From positions 1 through 64,000 of the forward strand of contig CAJODB010000002.1 in NCBI GenBank assembly GCA_905233185.1: 64,000 bases of DNA. The letters are read 5' to 3'. Origin of the DNA: an uncultured Alphaproteobacteria bacterium. Its GTDB lineage: Bacteria; Pseudomonadota; Alphaproteobacteria; UBA3830. How positions within the stretch are numbered: the first letter of the stretch is position 1; each line of letters begins with the position of its first letter. This document shows, in pieces, positions 1 to 10,400 of this stretch. The translations under genes and the position numbers were made by a program. The notes under the pieces were generated by a model. It worked only from the letters and a program-made list of their open reading frames with translations. It was not told the DNA's origin and ran no database searches.

Positions 1-92
1 AAGGAATGCAATAATCCCTCTATCCGTCTGTTATTCTGAACATAGCATACAGGATTCGGGAATAATTCTCATATATGCTTGAAAATATGCAT

Positions 93-115
93 AAAAAAAG
101 ACTTCCGAAGAAGCC
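93..115 (-). terminator. Rho-independent terminator after tolB
   Basis: Read on the minus strand, GGCTTC-TTCG-GAAGTC forms a six-pair stem (one G-T pair) with a UUCG tetraloop, followed by seven T. It lies about 55 bases after the tolB stop codon and closes the long minus-strand run. No pal gene is visible between tolB and the window edge. Confidence 0.85.
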
Positions 116-168
116 TTTCTTGATGATAAATTTTTATCTTAAAATGTTTGTCAATGCACATAAGATCA

Positions 169-1527
169 TTATTTTCTCATAACATTCGCAGACCATTCAG
201 GATCGATCGCTTCATTTGGTGTTGCGATTTCATGCTTGTTGTATCCTGTGATGTCTACACTGAAAATTTTATTTCGCTTGTTGTAATCTTGATGCGAGAA
301 CATAACGACACGACCGTTTGGAGACCATGTTGGTCCCTCGACTAAATATCCGGATGCGAGCATTCGTTCTCCACTGCCATCAGGGCGAATGACGCCAATA
401 TAAAATCCGCCTGCTCCGAATTTTGTGAATGCGATCCAGTCTCCACGAGGTGACCACACCGGTGTTGCATAACGACCTCTGGAAAATGATAATCGCCGAA
501 CATTTGAACCATCGGCATCCATAATATACAGCTGCTGCGCACCGCCTCTGTCAGAGTTAAAGACGATTTGCTTTCCATCTGGCGAATAGCATGGAGATGT
601 ATCGATGCAGCGTCCTCTTGTAAGTCGAGTAATACGCTTGGTCGATAATTCCAGCTCGTATATTGATGATGAACCTCTTTCAGATAAGCTGAACACCAAT
701 TTGCGACCATCAGGGGAATAGCGAGGAGCATAACTCATTCCTTTGAAGCGAGAAATAAGTTCGGTTCGTCCATTGCCTAAATCATAGCGATACACACTTG
801 CGGATGTTGGTATTTTTCGGCCGTTTACAGTCTTTTCGCGGTATGTGAAATAGGCGCATTCGTTTCCGTTTGGTGCAAGACGTGGTGTAAGGACGATAGA
901 ATTGCCGTTTGTAAGGTATTTGTGGTTGAAGCCGTCTTGATCCATCATAGCTAGTCTATAAACCTTGCTGCCTCTTGGACTTCTGTTTACTGCGACATAT
1001 AAAAATTTCGTATCGAAGTATCCTTTTTCGCCCGTTATGCGCTCATATATGCTGTTGGCTGCAAGATGGGCAATTTTCCGCCAGTCAGAAGCTGCTCCCG
1101 TGGCCGAAAACCTTCCTACTTGCAGCTCTGATAGAACATCATAAAGGAAAAATTCCAAAGTTACCTGTCCACCTTGATTTCTGATTTCGATATTAACTAA
1201 ATATTGCGCATTAATTGTTTTCCAGAGTTGGAATTTCGGCGCAACACTGATTCCTTTGAGATTTTGCATAAATGCTTTTTCTGGAATGGCTCTGAAAAGG
1301 TATGTATTTTGTAAATCGTTTGTGATTACTTTATCAATCTGAAATTTGAGAGAAGAATTCGCTGAATCAAATATATTAAATGCAATGGAAATTGGTTTCA
1401 TTACGCCTTTGTTGATATTTACGACAACTTCGGCATGTGCCATTTCTATTTCACTGAAAAACAACAAAACCGCTGCAAGAATCATATTTTTTATTGTATT
1501 TATTATCGCACCTTTTTTAGATGACAT
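169..1527 (-). CDS. tolB: Tol-Pal system beta-propeller protein TolB
   Basis: Periplasmic component of the Tol-Pal envelope system, which links TolA to the outer-membrane lipoprotein Pal and helps constrict the outer membrane during division. The 452-residue protein starts with a hydrophobic export signal (about residues 12-32), then an N-terminal TolB domain. The C-terminal propeller shows repeated blades of the type SPDGRKLVFS, YSPDGKQIVFNSDRGG and WSPRGDWIAFT. Length fits the family. The gene begins four bases after the tolA stop and is the last gene of a tolQ-tolR-tolA-tolB run, followed by a terminator. Pal and YbgF/CpoB, often next in alphaproteobacteria, are not adjacent on the downstream side. 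Confidence 0.95.
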   Translation of the reverse strand: MSSKKGAIINTIKNMILAAVLLFFSEIEMAHAEVVVNINKGVMKPISIAFNIFDSANSSLKFQIDKVITNDLQNTYLFRAIPEKAFMQNLKGISVAPKFQLWKTINAQYLVNIEIRNQGGQVTLEFFLYDVLSELQVGRFSATGAASDWRKIAHLAANSIYERITGEKGYFDTKFLYVAVNRSPRGSKVYRLAMMDQDGFNHKYLTNGNSIVLTPRLAPNGNECAYFTYREKTVNGRKIPTSASVYRYDLGNGRTELISRFKGMSYAPRYSPDGRKLVFSLSERGSSSIYELELSTKRITRLTRGRCIDTSPCYSPDGKQIVFNSDRGGAQQLYIMDADGSNVRRLSFSRGRYATPVWSPRGDWIAFTKFGAGGFYIGVIRPDGSGERMLASGYLVEGPTWSPNGRVVMFSHQDYNKRNKIFSVDITGYNKHEIATPNEAIDPEWSANVMRK

Positions 1528-1531
1528 AACT

Positions 1532-2542
1532 CTATTCTCCTAAAGCTTCTTTCAAATTAAAACGCAATGTAATTTCTCTGAATAAATCCATCTTTTCTCT
1601 TGGAATACTTAGCGGACTTGCCTGTAAAATTGCTCGCCGCGCACTATCTGCCGCTGCTCTGAAGACATGATCCGTTGCATATTTTTTCTCATCCACAATT
1701 TTTATACTCGATGGAATTACCTCCCCATTATCTCCCAGTTCAATGCGAATTTCTATAATAATGTTTTCCGCATCACGAACGCCTGATGGAACAACCCAAT
1801 GCGGATATATTTGCGAACTGACCATCTCGTAATCACTTTCCGCAATACCGTTGCCTGTACCAAAAGCCCCCACGCCTGTACCATTTTTACCACGTCCTGA
1901 GCCGTTTGGTTTGCCTCCGCTGCTGTTTTCATCGAGCATTTTTTCGAAATCAGAATCATTCTTGCGTTTTGCTTCTCTATCGGCCAGATCTCGAATCTTT
2001 TTGCGGCGATCTTTCTTCTTTTTCGCTTTTTCTGCCTTTTTAATGACGTCCATTAGCGCTTTTTTGTTGCGTTTTTTTGGCTTTTTGGCTGCTTTTTCCT
2101 TTTTTTCTTCTTTTGGTTTCTTTTCTTCTTTTATATTTTCCTTTGGAATAGGTTCTTCATTTGTTTTTTCTTCGATTTTTTCTTCTGAATCAGGTATTGG
2201 TTCTTCTGTCTTTTCTTTAGGTTCTTGGGAAGCCATTTCTTGCGACGTCTGAGGTTCTTCCGTCATTTCAGGAATATTCTTTTCCTCGACAGCTTTCGGT
2301 TCTTCCTTTTGCTCTTCTTCTGTTATAGGCGGTATTATATCAGCAGGAGAAGTCGAACGTCTTACGTTTTCCATTTCTTCCCTGAATTCACCTTCACCGG
2401 CGATTTCCACATCAACAAGCAGGTTACTTTCTTTCTTGGGCATAATCATAGATATCATTGTGAAGAGCAATAAAGATAAATGCAGACCAACGGAATAAAG
2501 CGCGGATCTTGTAATTGAGTTTTTACCTTTCTTGCGAAGCAT
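1532..2542 (-). CDS. tolA: TolA-like energy-transducing protein
   Basis: Links inner-membrane TolQR to periplasmic TolB/Pal. The 336 residues show one N-terminal membrane segment (about 14-34), a long charged Glu/Lys/Pro-rich periplasm-spanning region (about 60-200, with runs such as KEEKKPKEEKKEK and KKAEKAKKKKDRRKK) and a small globular TonB/TolA-type C-terminal domain (about 235-330, IYPHWVVPSGVRDAENIIIE). The start overlaps the end of tolR by 20 bases, implying translational coupling. Identity rests mainly on order and architecture, because the charged region is low complexity and family members diverge strongly. Confidence 0.9.
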   Translation of the reverse strand: MLRKKGKNSITRSALYSVGLHLSLLLFTMISMIMPKKESNLLVDVEIAGEGEFREEMENVRRSTSPADIIPPITEEEQKEEPKAVEEKNIPEMTEEPQTSQEMASQEPKEKTEEPIPDSEEKIEEKTNEEPIPKENIKEEKKPKEEKKEKAAKKPKKRNKKALMDVIKKAEKAKKKKDRRKKIRDLADREAKRKNDSDFEKMLDENSSGGKPNGSGRGKNGTGVGAFGTGNGIAESDYEMVSSQIYPHWVVPSGVRDAENIIIEIRIELGDNGEVIPSSIKIVDEKKYATDHVFRAAADSARRAILQASPLSIPREKMDLFREITLRFNLKEALGE

Positions 2543-2987
2543 TTGTATTGCTATCCTTTTTTGGTAACTCTGTTACGAGAACGACTTTTTTAAATCCGGC
2601 ACTGCTAATTCGTCCCATAACACCCATAACTTCTCCGTAAGAAAGCGAGCGATCTCCTCGAACAAATATTTTTGTTTCTTTCGCATTTTCTTTTTCTTTT
2701 GTAATGGCAATAAGTTTATCGGAGAGAGTATCTGAAGTTACTTCAACATCGCCAATAAAAACCCGACCTTCGCTATTTACGTGCACCACAATAGGTGTCT
2801 CATTTTCACTTACATTTGGTGCATTTGCTGATGGTAAGTTAACTTTAACACCGACAGTAAGGAGCGGAGCGGTAACCATGAAAATTACCAGCAGAACGAG
2901 CATTACATCGATCATTGGTGTAACGTTCATCTCGCTCATTGGCGTAAGTTTCGATTTCTTTCCGCTTTTTGTCCTTTTTAACGCCAT
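2523..2987 (-). CDS. tolR: TolR, ExbD-family proton-channel subunit
   Basis: Partner of TolQ in the proton-driven motor of the Tol-Pal system. The 154-residue protein has the ExbD/TolR layout: a basic N-terminus, NVTPMIDVMLVLLVIFMV containing the conserved membrane Asp (near residue 27), and a periplasmic domain ending in GFKKVVLVTE. It sits between tolQ (2 bases apart) and tolA (20-base overlap), which separates it from an ExbD of a TonB system. Confidence 0.93.
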   Translation of the reverse strand: MALKRTKSGKKSKLTPMSEMNVTPMIDVMLVLLVIFMVTAPLLTVGVKVNLPSANAPNVSENETPIVVHVNSEGRVFIGDVEVTSDTLSDKLIAITKEKENAKETKIFVRGDRSLSYGEVMGVMGRISSAGFKKVVLVTELPKKDSNTNASQER

Positions 2988-2989
2988 AA

Positions 2990-3751
2990 TTATGCAGCAC
3001 CTTGTTCTGAATCTTCTAACTGACGTGATAAAACCGCACAGAACTCATCAATAAAAGCATCCATTCTGCTTTGTAATTTGTTTATATCGCCGGAGATTTT
3101 ATTGTATGCGACAACTGCCGGGATGGTTACGATTAATCCGAGAGCGGTTGCGAATAAGGCTTCGGCAATTCCGGGAGCAACGGATGTTAGACTGGTATTC
3201 TGGTCTAATCCGATCGATTCAAAGCTGTTCATAATGCCCCACACGGTTCCGAATAATCCGACAAACGGCGCTGTAGAGCCTACTGTTGCTAAAAATCCGA
3301 TATGCTGTTCTAAGTAATCTATTTCACGACCCGCTGTGACACGCATAACATTCTCAGCTCGTTCAACTAAAGATTTTCCTGCTATTGTTGATCTTATTTT
3401 TGTTCTTGAACGACACCATTCTTTCATTCCTGATATAAAAATCGTTATAAACGGATTATCGCCTTTATCAGAGACTGTATCATAAAGAGCCTCAAGTGAT
3501 GTACAGTTCCAAAAAGCCTCTTCAAATCTTTCAGCTTTTTCTTTCAATCTGTTTATGTAAGAAAATTTTGCGAAAATTATTGTCCAACTCCAGAAAGAAC
3601 ATGCAACAAGCAAAATAATAACCAACTTTACAAGGAATGATGCCTGCGCAAATAGTGTCAACATCGAGAGATCAGCATGAGCTGGTGCTGTTGCAGCTGC
3701 TGTATCAGTTGCAACTTTAACAATATTGATTGCTTCTTCTGTTCCGTTCAT
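2990..3751 (-). CDS. tolQ: TolQ, MotA/TolQ/ExbB proton-channel protein
   Basis: Inner-membrane proton-channel protein that energises TolA. At 253 residues it has the three-helix ExbB/TolQ pattern: a first membrane segment near 37-58 after a periplasmic N-terminus, a cytoplasmic region with the conserved [12 protein letters not shown] and EFDYLEQ-like blocks (here [17 protein letters not shown]), and two later segments including the family signature [10 protein letters not shown] and [13 protein letters not shown]. The start overlaps the ruvB stop by four bases (ATGA), so tolQRAB and ruvCAB are probably co-transcribed. Confidence 0.94.
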   Translation of the reverse strand: MNGTEEAINIVKVATDTAAATAPAHADLSMLTLFAQASFLVKLVIILLVACSFWSWTIIFAKFSYINRLKEKAERFEEAFWNCTSLEALYDTVSDKGDNPFITIFISGMKEWCRSRTKIRSTIAGKSLVERAENVMRVTAGREIDYLEQHIGFLATVGSTAPFVGLFGTVWGIMNSFESIGLDQNTSLTSVAPGIAEALFATALGLIVTIPAVVAYNKISGDINKLQSRMDAFIDEFCAVLSRQLEDSEQGAA

Positions 3752-4803
3752 AAATTTTCTCCATCATATAGTTCGTATATCGGCGTATTTCTAGGTACTG
3801 CTCCAAGATATTTGAATCCCTCCTGAGTCAAAACCCGTCCACGGGCTGTTCTTTGAATAAGGCCTTTTTGCAAAATATATGGCTCTATTATTTCTTCTAT
3901 GGTATCTCTTTTTTCTGATAAAACAGCCGCAAGAGTATCTATACCTACAGGACCGCCATTGTAAAAATCAAGAATGCATTTTAAATAACGCATGTCCATT
4001 GAGTCAAGTCCCTGTGGATCGACATCAAGCCTTTTTAGAGCTGTATCGGCTGCTTTTTTATCGATTACATCTATATTTGTTACAATCGCAAAGTCTCTTA
4101 CACGTTTGAGCAAACGAACAGCGATTCTTGGAGTACCACGCGAACGTTTTGCAATTTCTTCAGCACCATCGGCAGTAATAGAAATTCCAAGCAACTCAGC
4201 ATTTTTTGTCACAATTAACTGAAGTTCGCGATGAGTGTAAAACTCCATACGAATCGGAATACCAAATCTATCACGCAGGGGGGAAGACAGAAGTCCAGCT
4301 CGTGTTGTTGCTCCAACAAGTGTAAAATGAGCCAGATCGACACGAATTGAACGCGCTGCTGCTCCCTCTCCAATCATCAAATCCAATTGAAAATCTTCCA
4401 TTGCGGGATATAGAACTTCTTCAACGACGTGATTAATTCTGTGAATTTCATCAATAAAAAGGACGTCACGCTCCTGAAGGTTCGTTAAAATGGCAGCCAA
4501 ATCGCCAGGTTTTGCCAGAATAGGTCCAGATGTCGCCTTGAAACCAACGCCAAGCTCCTTTGATATGATCTGGGACAGCGTTGTCTTACCCAATCCCGGA
4601 GGGCCTGAAAACAATACGTGATCCATAGTGATTTTGCGTTTTTTCGCTGATTCTATGAATACTTTTAGGTTCTCTTTTGCAGCTTCTTGCCCGATAAAAT
4701 CTTTCAGACACGTTGGACGCAGAGAATATTCATTTGTTTCCAGCTCTTGCTGCTCAGGATTAAGATTTGTGCGTTCGTCTTTCGTTTCTTTTGTTTTTTT
4801 CAT
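3748..4803 (-). CDS. ruvB: Holliday junction branch-migration helicase RuvB
   Basis: AAA+ motor that drives branch migration of Holliday junctions with RuvA. 351 residues. Visible are Walker [10 protein letters not shown] (about 66-74), Walker [10 protein letters not shown], sensor 1 GATTRAGLL with the arginine-finger region SSPLRDRFG, and a C-terminal winged helix ([13 protein letters not shown]). The N-terminus has about 25 extra charged residues before the usual [13 protein letters not shown] block, longer than most RuvB proteins. Six bases downstream of ruvA. Confidence 0.97.
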   Translation of the reverse strand: MKKTKETKDERTNLNPEQQELETNEYSLRPTCLKDFIGQEAAKENLKVFIESAKKRKITMDHVLFSGPPGLGKTTLSQIISKELGVGFKATSGPILAKPGDLAAILTNLQERDVLFIDEIHRINHVVEEVLYPAMEDFQLDLMIGEGAAARSIRVDLAHFTLVGATTRAGLLSSPLRDRFGIPIRMEFYTHRELQLIVTKNAELLGISITADGAEEIAKRSRGTPRIAVRLLKRVRDFAIVTNIDVIDKKAADTALKRLDVDPQGLDSMDMRYLKCILDFYNGGPVGIDTLAAVLSEKRDTIEEIIEPYILQKGLIQRTARGRVLTQEGFKYLGAVPRNTPIYELYDGENL

Positions 4804-4809
4804 CTAAGA

Positions 4810-5418
4810 TTATCCCCCGGAAGATATTTTGTTTAAAACTTGTCGCAGCAAAACATCAAACTCCATATCATCAGTAATTTTCATCGGTGACATTATCCTA
4901 TAAATATCAGATTTTTGATAGCCAAGATTTACAAGAGCGGAAATAACGTCATTCGCAACATTTGAAGCAGTAACATTAGTCTGAACTGTGGGTACGAAAG
5001 ACGCAATATCTGTCTTTCCAACGACTTTTTCTTTTAGTTCTGAGATAATGCGAGATGCCAGTTTTTGTCCGACACCATCAGCTCGTGTGAACATATCTTT
5101 ATCAGTAGACAGAAAAGCGTTGTATATATCATCATCGGATAATACGGACAAAATCGCCATTGCTACTCTGCCTCCAACACCTTGAACGGATGTTAATTTG
5201 TCGAACCAAAATCGCTCACTTTCGGAAATGAATCCATACAATGTCCAAGCATCTTCTCTTACAATAAGTTCTGTGAAGATATGGACAATTCCGTTTGCGT
5301 TTCCTGCCGCATTTATGGTTCTTGATGAGCATATTACTTTATAACCGACTCCGTTTACGTCGATTATCAGTGCGTTATCTAAGACTTGCTCAACCGTTCC
5401 CTTTAAATGAGATATCAT
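4810..5418 (-). CDS. ruvA: Holliday junction DNA helicase subunit RuvA
   Basis: Binds four-way junctions as a tetramer and loads RuvB. 202 residues, the usual size. The N-terminal OB-fold starts MISHLKGTVEQV, the central helix-hairpin-helix motifs include TSVQGVGGRVAMAIL and ADGVGQKLASRIISELKEK, and the flexible C-terminal domain III contacts RuvB. Placed 32 bases after ruvC and six before ruvB, the classic order. Confidence 0.96.
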   Translation of the reverse strand: MISHLKGTVEQVLDNALIIDVNGVGYKVICSSRTINAAGNANGIVHIFTELIVREDAWTLYGFISESERFWFDKLTSVQGVGGRVAMAILSVLSDDDIYNAFLSTDKDMFTRADGVGQKLASRIISELKEKVVGKTDIASFVPTVQTNVTASNVANDVISALVNLGYQKSDIYRIMSPMKITDDMEFDVLLRQVLNKISSGG

Positions 5419-5450
5419 TTTGCCTCCTCTTTCTTTTTCCTCATACCTAT

Positions 5451-5939
5451 CTATGCCGCTGCGTATTTCAATATATTTCTATGATGTGCGTGACATATGG
5501 CAATTGCGAGAGCATCGGCTGCATCAAGTTTTACAGGACCGCAGTTAAGTAATTTTTGTACCATAATTGATACTTGATCTTTTGTAGCATGTCCGCTGCC
5601 TACTACGGTTTTTTTTATTTTATTTGGAGTGTATTCAGATACCGTTAATCCCATAATGCTTGGTACACATACAGCAACACCACGCGCCATTCCCAATTTA
5701 AGCGATGAGGCGGGATTGCTGTTTACAAATACTTGCTCTATTCCAACTTCATTTGGCGAATGTTCCTCAATAATATCGGATAGATTTTTGAAAATATGGC
5801 TCAGACGATCGGCAATTTCATCTGATGGCTTTGATACAACAGTTCCATGCGCAATATGCTTTAAACGAAATCCATCAAAATCAATTATGCCCCAACCTGT
5901 TATATGGAGTCCCGGATCAATTCCCAAAATTCTAGTCAA
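5451..5939 (-). CDS. ruvC: Crossover junction endodeoxyribonuclease RuvC
   Basis: Resolves Holliday junctions by symmetric nicking. 162 residues with an RNase H-like fold. Catalytic acidic residues sit in GIDPGLHITGWG (Asp7), GIEQVFVNSN (Glu near 68), and DAADALAIAICH near the C-terminus, preceded by the conserved GSGHATKDQV block. Upstream of ruvA with 32 bases between, and after miaA. Confidence 0.96.
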   Translation of the reverse strand: MTRILGIDPGLHITGWGIIDFDGFRLKHIAHGTVVSKPSDEIADRLSHIFKNLSDIIEEHSPNEVGIEQVFVNSNPASSLKLGMARGVAVCVPSIMGLTVSEYTPNKIKKTVVGSGHATKDQVSIMVQKLLNCGPVKLDAADALAIAICHAHHRNILKYAAA

Positions 5940-5971
5940 ATTAGTATTCTCCGCTTTTTATTATTTTTCTT

Positions 5972-6919
5972 TTACTTGCTTTCTTTTATCAGTTCTATAA
6001 TCTCATTAACTGCGCAACTGTCACCGAAATCGCAAATAAATTTAGCATTTTTCAGTTTATTTCTAAACCATGTTAATTGTCGTTTAATATATTGATTTGT
6101 TCGCACACAAATTTGCTCAATCAACTCATCTTTGGTTTTTATATTTTTTCGCCGAATAAAATTGCAAATTTCCCGATATCCTATAACCTCTTGTAAAGGA
6201 CCGATATAGTTCGGATATTTTTCATTAAAGACCTGTGTTTCTTCTATTGCGCCTTTTTCAATCATTTTATAAATGCGGGTTCTGGCACGTTCTCGAATTT
6301 TTTCTTTATCAGGAAGAAGGACGATAATAGGTATCTCGTCATTTTCTTTACTCGCTTTTGTCTCTTTCCACCATTCTGAAAGAGGCTTTCCTGTATAAAA
6401 TGCAACTTCATATGCCCGTAAAATCCTTTGAGTGTCATTTTTATGTAGATTTTTTGCGGATTCCGCATCTAATTCAGCTAATTTCGTGAAAAAAACATCT
6501 CTTCCGACTTCATCAAAGTATGTTTTTACTTTTTCTCGGACTTTTTCGGGAATTGTGGGAATATTTGCAACTCCATTTAACAAAGCCTTTATATAAAATC
6601 CGGTTCCTCCGCAAATAATGGCGATTTTTTCCGCAGAGTGAATACGCACAAGCTCTTTATTCGCTTTTTCAAGCCAAGATGTGACACTTGATGACTCATA
6701 TGGTGTTAAGATACCGAACAGATTATGCTTTACTTGCTTCAGTTCCTCATTAGAAGGATATGCCGTGAGAATTTTTAATTCGTCATACATCTGTACACTG
6801 TCAGCATTAATGATTTCCGCCTGATATCCCCATTCCATTTCTAAAGTTTGAGCAAGCTTTATAGCTAAAGCTGTTTTTCCTGATGCGGTAGGTCCGCCGA
6901 TTATTATTGAATTATTCAT
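5972..6919 (-). CDS. miaA: tRNA dimethylallyltransferase MiaA
   Basis: Adds a dimethylallyl group to A37 of tRNAs reading UNN codons. The N-terminal P-loop GGPTASGKT, NADSVQMYDELKILTAYPS (normally DSMQVYxxMDIGTAKP), CGGTGFYIKALLNGV and the tRNA-contact block NDTQRILRAYEV identify it. I start at ATG 6919 because family members begin just before the P-loop. In-frame starts exist upstream at 6952 (ATG) and 6967 (GTG), which would add up to 16 residues; none has a clear ribosome binding site. First gene of the minus-strand run, divergent from the folB-like gene. Confidence 0.92.
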   Translation of the reverse strand: MNNSIIIGGPTASGKTALAIKLAQTLEMEWGYQAEIINADSVQMYDELKILTAYPSNEELKQVKHNLFGILTPYESSSVTSWLEKANKELVRIHSAEKIAIICGGTGFYIKALLNGVANIPTIPEKVREKVKTYFDEVGRDVFFTKLAELDAESAKNLHKNDTQRILRAYEVAFYTGKPLSEWWKETKASKENDEIPIIVLLPDKEKIRERARTRIYKMIEKGAIEETQVFNEKYPNYIGPLQEVIGYREICNFIRRKNIKTKDELIEQICVRTNQYIKRQLTWFRNKLKNAKFICDFGDSCAVNEIIELIKESK

Positions 6920-6984
6920 ACAATGCGATTTTTCAATGTTATACTGCCGCATATATAATAAGTCCACGTGCGAAAGATTAAAAC

Positions 6985-7347
6985 ATGTATAGACAGCTAA
7001 ACATCAATAATTACAAAACTTACTTTGTTTTAGGAAATAATGAGAATGAGAAAACAGAAAAACGTGAAGTCATTATCAATATTTCTTTGAGATTCTCTGA
7101 CAGAAATGCTTCTTGCTATAGCGATGACTTAAAAGATACTGTTTGTTATTCGGGATTGCTGACGTTTTTGGAATCTAAATTGAGGAACTCTAGGTTTAAT
7201 TTGATAGAAAAAGCAACCCAATTCATATACGAGGCAATTTGTGAATATACAAACGATTCCGGCATCCAAAAGAGAGTGGAAGTTGTCAAAGAAAATCTAC
7301 CTGTAAAGGATCTTTCCAGCGCCTCTTTTGTAATTTCAGATTGGTGA
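6985..7347 (+). CDS. folB: Dihydroneopterin aldolase-like protein (FolB family)
   Basis: FolB cleaves 7,8-dihydroneopterin to 6-hydroxymethyl-dihydropterin in folate synthesis. The 120-residue protein follows the family pattern: an N-terminal NNYKTYFVLGNNENEK in place of the usual GxxxxERxxxQ, then IINISLRFSDRNA, SDDLKDTVCYSGLL, RFNLIEKATQFIYEAI and a closing VKENLPVKDLSSA-type strand. No folK or folP is adjacent, so the call rests on sequence pattern alone. A related T-fold enzyme (FolX-type epimerase) is the main alternative. Divergent from miaA. Confidence 0.75.
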   Translation: MYRQLNINNYKTYFVLGNNENEKTEKREVIINISLRFSDRNASCYSDDLKDTVCYSGLLTFLESKLRNSRFNLIEKATQFIYEAICEYTNDSGIQKRVEVVKENLPVKDLSSASFVISDW

Positions 7348-7402
7348 TTAGTTAATTTCCTTTTCTGAAGAAGGTGTTCCTAATTCTATTTGGAATCTAA
7401 AA

Positions 7403-10400
7403 TCACTCTTCAGTTTGCTCATGTGCTTTTTTAAATCTGGAGAAAATTACGTACATCAGTGGCACGATGAACAACGTAAACAATGTGCCAAATGACATTC
7501 CGCCGACAATTGCCCATCCGATCTGTCTTCTGGAAGCAGCTCCAGCACCGTTTGCAAGAGCTAATGGGATAGATCCTATTACCATTGCGAAGGTTGTCAT
7601 TAAGATAGGGCGGAGGCGTAATTTTGCTGCTTCTTTTACGGCGTTGAGTGCGTCTTTTCCATTTTCTCTCATTGCATTTGCGAAATCTACGATTAAAATT
7701 CCGTGTTTTGTGATTAATCCGATAAGAGTAACTAATCCCACTTTCGAGTAAATGTTCAAAGTACCATCAGGAACCATATATAAAGTAACTAAGGCGCCTG
7801 TAAGTGAAAAAGGAACGCTCAGCATTATAATAAACGGATCTATGAAACTCTCGAATTGTGCGGCAAGTACCAAAAATACGAATACCAGTGCTAGCAAGAA
7901 CACCAAAACGATTTGGTGGCTTTCTTCCAAGTAGCTCTTTGTGGCTCCTGAAAATGTCAACTGTATTGTGTCTGGAAGAAATTTCGCTTTCAATTGATCT
8001 AAATCTTCAATGACAGTTCCAAGGGTATATCCATTTGCGATATCTCCAAATGCCATAATTGACATCATCTGGTTATAGTGGTTTACCCCCATAGGAGACT
8101 GTCTTTCTCTTATGCTGATTAAATCGGATACAGAAACCATTTTCGGCTCATTATCTGCGGTTTGTAATCTAGATTTTACGAGCATACGCGATAAATCATC
8201 AGGTGTTTGGCGTAAACTTTTTTCTGCTTGAACGAAGAGTTCATCTCTTTTTGATTCACGTTGGACATTTGCTGCTTTCTTTCCTCGCACAAAATAGCTT
8301 ATAGTTGAGACAATATCATCAACAGATACTCCAAGCGAGGCAGCTTTATCTCGATTTATATCTATTACGTATTCTTGCTGAGGTGTAAGCAGTGTCGAGC
8401 GCATATGCTGTATACCCGGATAATACCTTTGCAACGACTGCATAAATCGGTTGCCAAATTTTTCGAGATATTCAAGACTCTGGTTTGTTTGCAACACAAA
8501 ATCTATAGATTCCTTATCAGAAGAGCCTCTTCCTGCGCTTGCTGTGCATGGAACTCCCGTAACTTTCCGCAATTGTGGCGAGATTATGTTTGCTATCTCT
8601 TTTGCTGATTTGTCGCGTTTTTCCCAATCAACTACTTGAACCCAGCCTTCTATTTGGCTTGTATCTGCTTTTAGCCAGCGATTTTCTATAAAAGGTGTAC
8701 GAGAGACGATTGCATCGACAATTTCAGCGTTCTTTTTCATGAATTCGTATGATGCTCCGACAGGACCATTGCCGATAAATGAAATAACACCCGTATCTTC
8801 TGTTGGTTTGCTTTCCGATGGGATTAATTTTGCAGCTAAAATTCCGATAGCGGATATTACAACGCCGATAGCCAGAACGATATTTTTATGAGAAAGGGAA
8901 ATATCTAATGCGGTAGCGTATTTGTTCTCAATTGTTGCCAATATACGTCGCTGTACTATAAAAGCTACGCGCCCGAAATGCGATGACATCTTTTTTCTTT
9001 GAGTCCTGAGAAGTTTTGAGCACATCATAGGTGATAATGTTACAGCGATGAATCCGGAAATCAGCACGGCACCGGAAAGTGTCAACGCAAATTCTTTGAA
9101 ATATTTCCCAAGTTTACCGGGAGTTAGTCCAATTGGTATGTACGCGGTAGCTAACGTTAAAGTCATGGCGATAATCGAAAAGAAAATTTCTTTTGAACCG
9201 ACAATAGCCGCTTTCATTCGTGAAAGTCCAAGTTCGATATGTCTGTGGATATTTTCAAGTACAACGATTGCATCATCAACGACTAATCCGACAGCAAGAA
9301 CCATTGCAAGCATAGTGAATGTGTTAATCGAGAAATCGAACATATATAACAACGAGAAAGTTCCGAGCAAAGATACAGGAATTGTGACAATCGGAATTAA
9401 GGTTGCTCTGAATGACCATAAAAATAGAAAAACAACCAAAATAACGAGAAACGCCGATTCAAATATTGCTCTATAAACATTGTTCATTGAGGCGTTTATG
9501 TCTTTTGCTTCATCTATAGCAATGACAACTTTAGTTCCTGATGGCATCATTTCTTTTACTTCAGGCAGGATTCTATTTACACCTGCGCTTAAATCGATAG
9601 GGTTTGCAGTCGATTGCTTTGTGATGGATAACGTCACACATTCTTTTCCGTTGAACCAAGATCCCTCTCGTATATCATCAGGAACCAACATAGATTTTCC
9701 AACGTCTTTTATGCGCACAATCTTTTCTTTTCCTCGAGCGGGAAGTACAACTTCATCGAATTCCTCAGGTCTGGAAAGTTCACCGTTTACATTGAGCATA
9801 TATTCGCGATCTTTGCTTATCAGGCGTCCGCATGGCTGCTGTACGTGCTGTGTTGGTATTGCTTCAACGACATCGGCTGGAGTATATCCATAGGCTGCGA
9901 GCTTTTGAGGATCGAGAAAAATCCTCATTGATTTTATATTTCCTCCGCTCAAAATTGCTCGTCCAACACCAGGAATAACCTCAAATCGTGATTTTACGTA
10001 TCTATCTACATAGTCATGCAAATCATCGACCGATCTTTTGTCGCTTGTGAAGCCTATAACTATACCAGCACTGGTATCTGAGCTATCTTTTCTGATAATA
10101 GGCTCAGGAATTCCATGAGGCAGTTGGTTTCTGACAAGTGACAACCTATCTCTGACGTCTGCTGCTGCTCCATCAGGATTTCTATCAGGAGAAAATTCGA
10201 TTTTGATCTCACTTTTTTCATTGCTGCTAGTCGATGTTATAAGTTCAGCACCTGGAATTGTTGCAAATTGTCCTTCCAAGATTTTTGTTATTTGTGATTC
10301 GACAACTTTTGGGCTGGCTCCGTGAAATTCTGTTTCTATAGATATAAGAGATTTCTCAATTTTCGGTTCTTTGCGCACTGGCAATCGGCTTTGGCAGACT

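Noticed and set aside
1..168. pal or ybgF gene after tolB
   Set aside because: The stretch contains a terminator and no coding region on the tolB strand; Pal must be elsewhere.
1851..2252. 133-codon plus-strand frame within tolA
   Set aside because: Phe/Ser-rich reverse of the Lys/Glu-rich TolA linker; a shadow.
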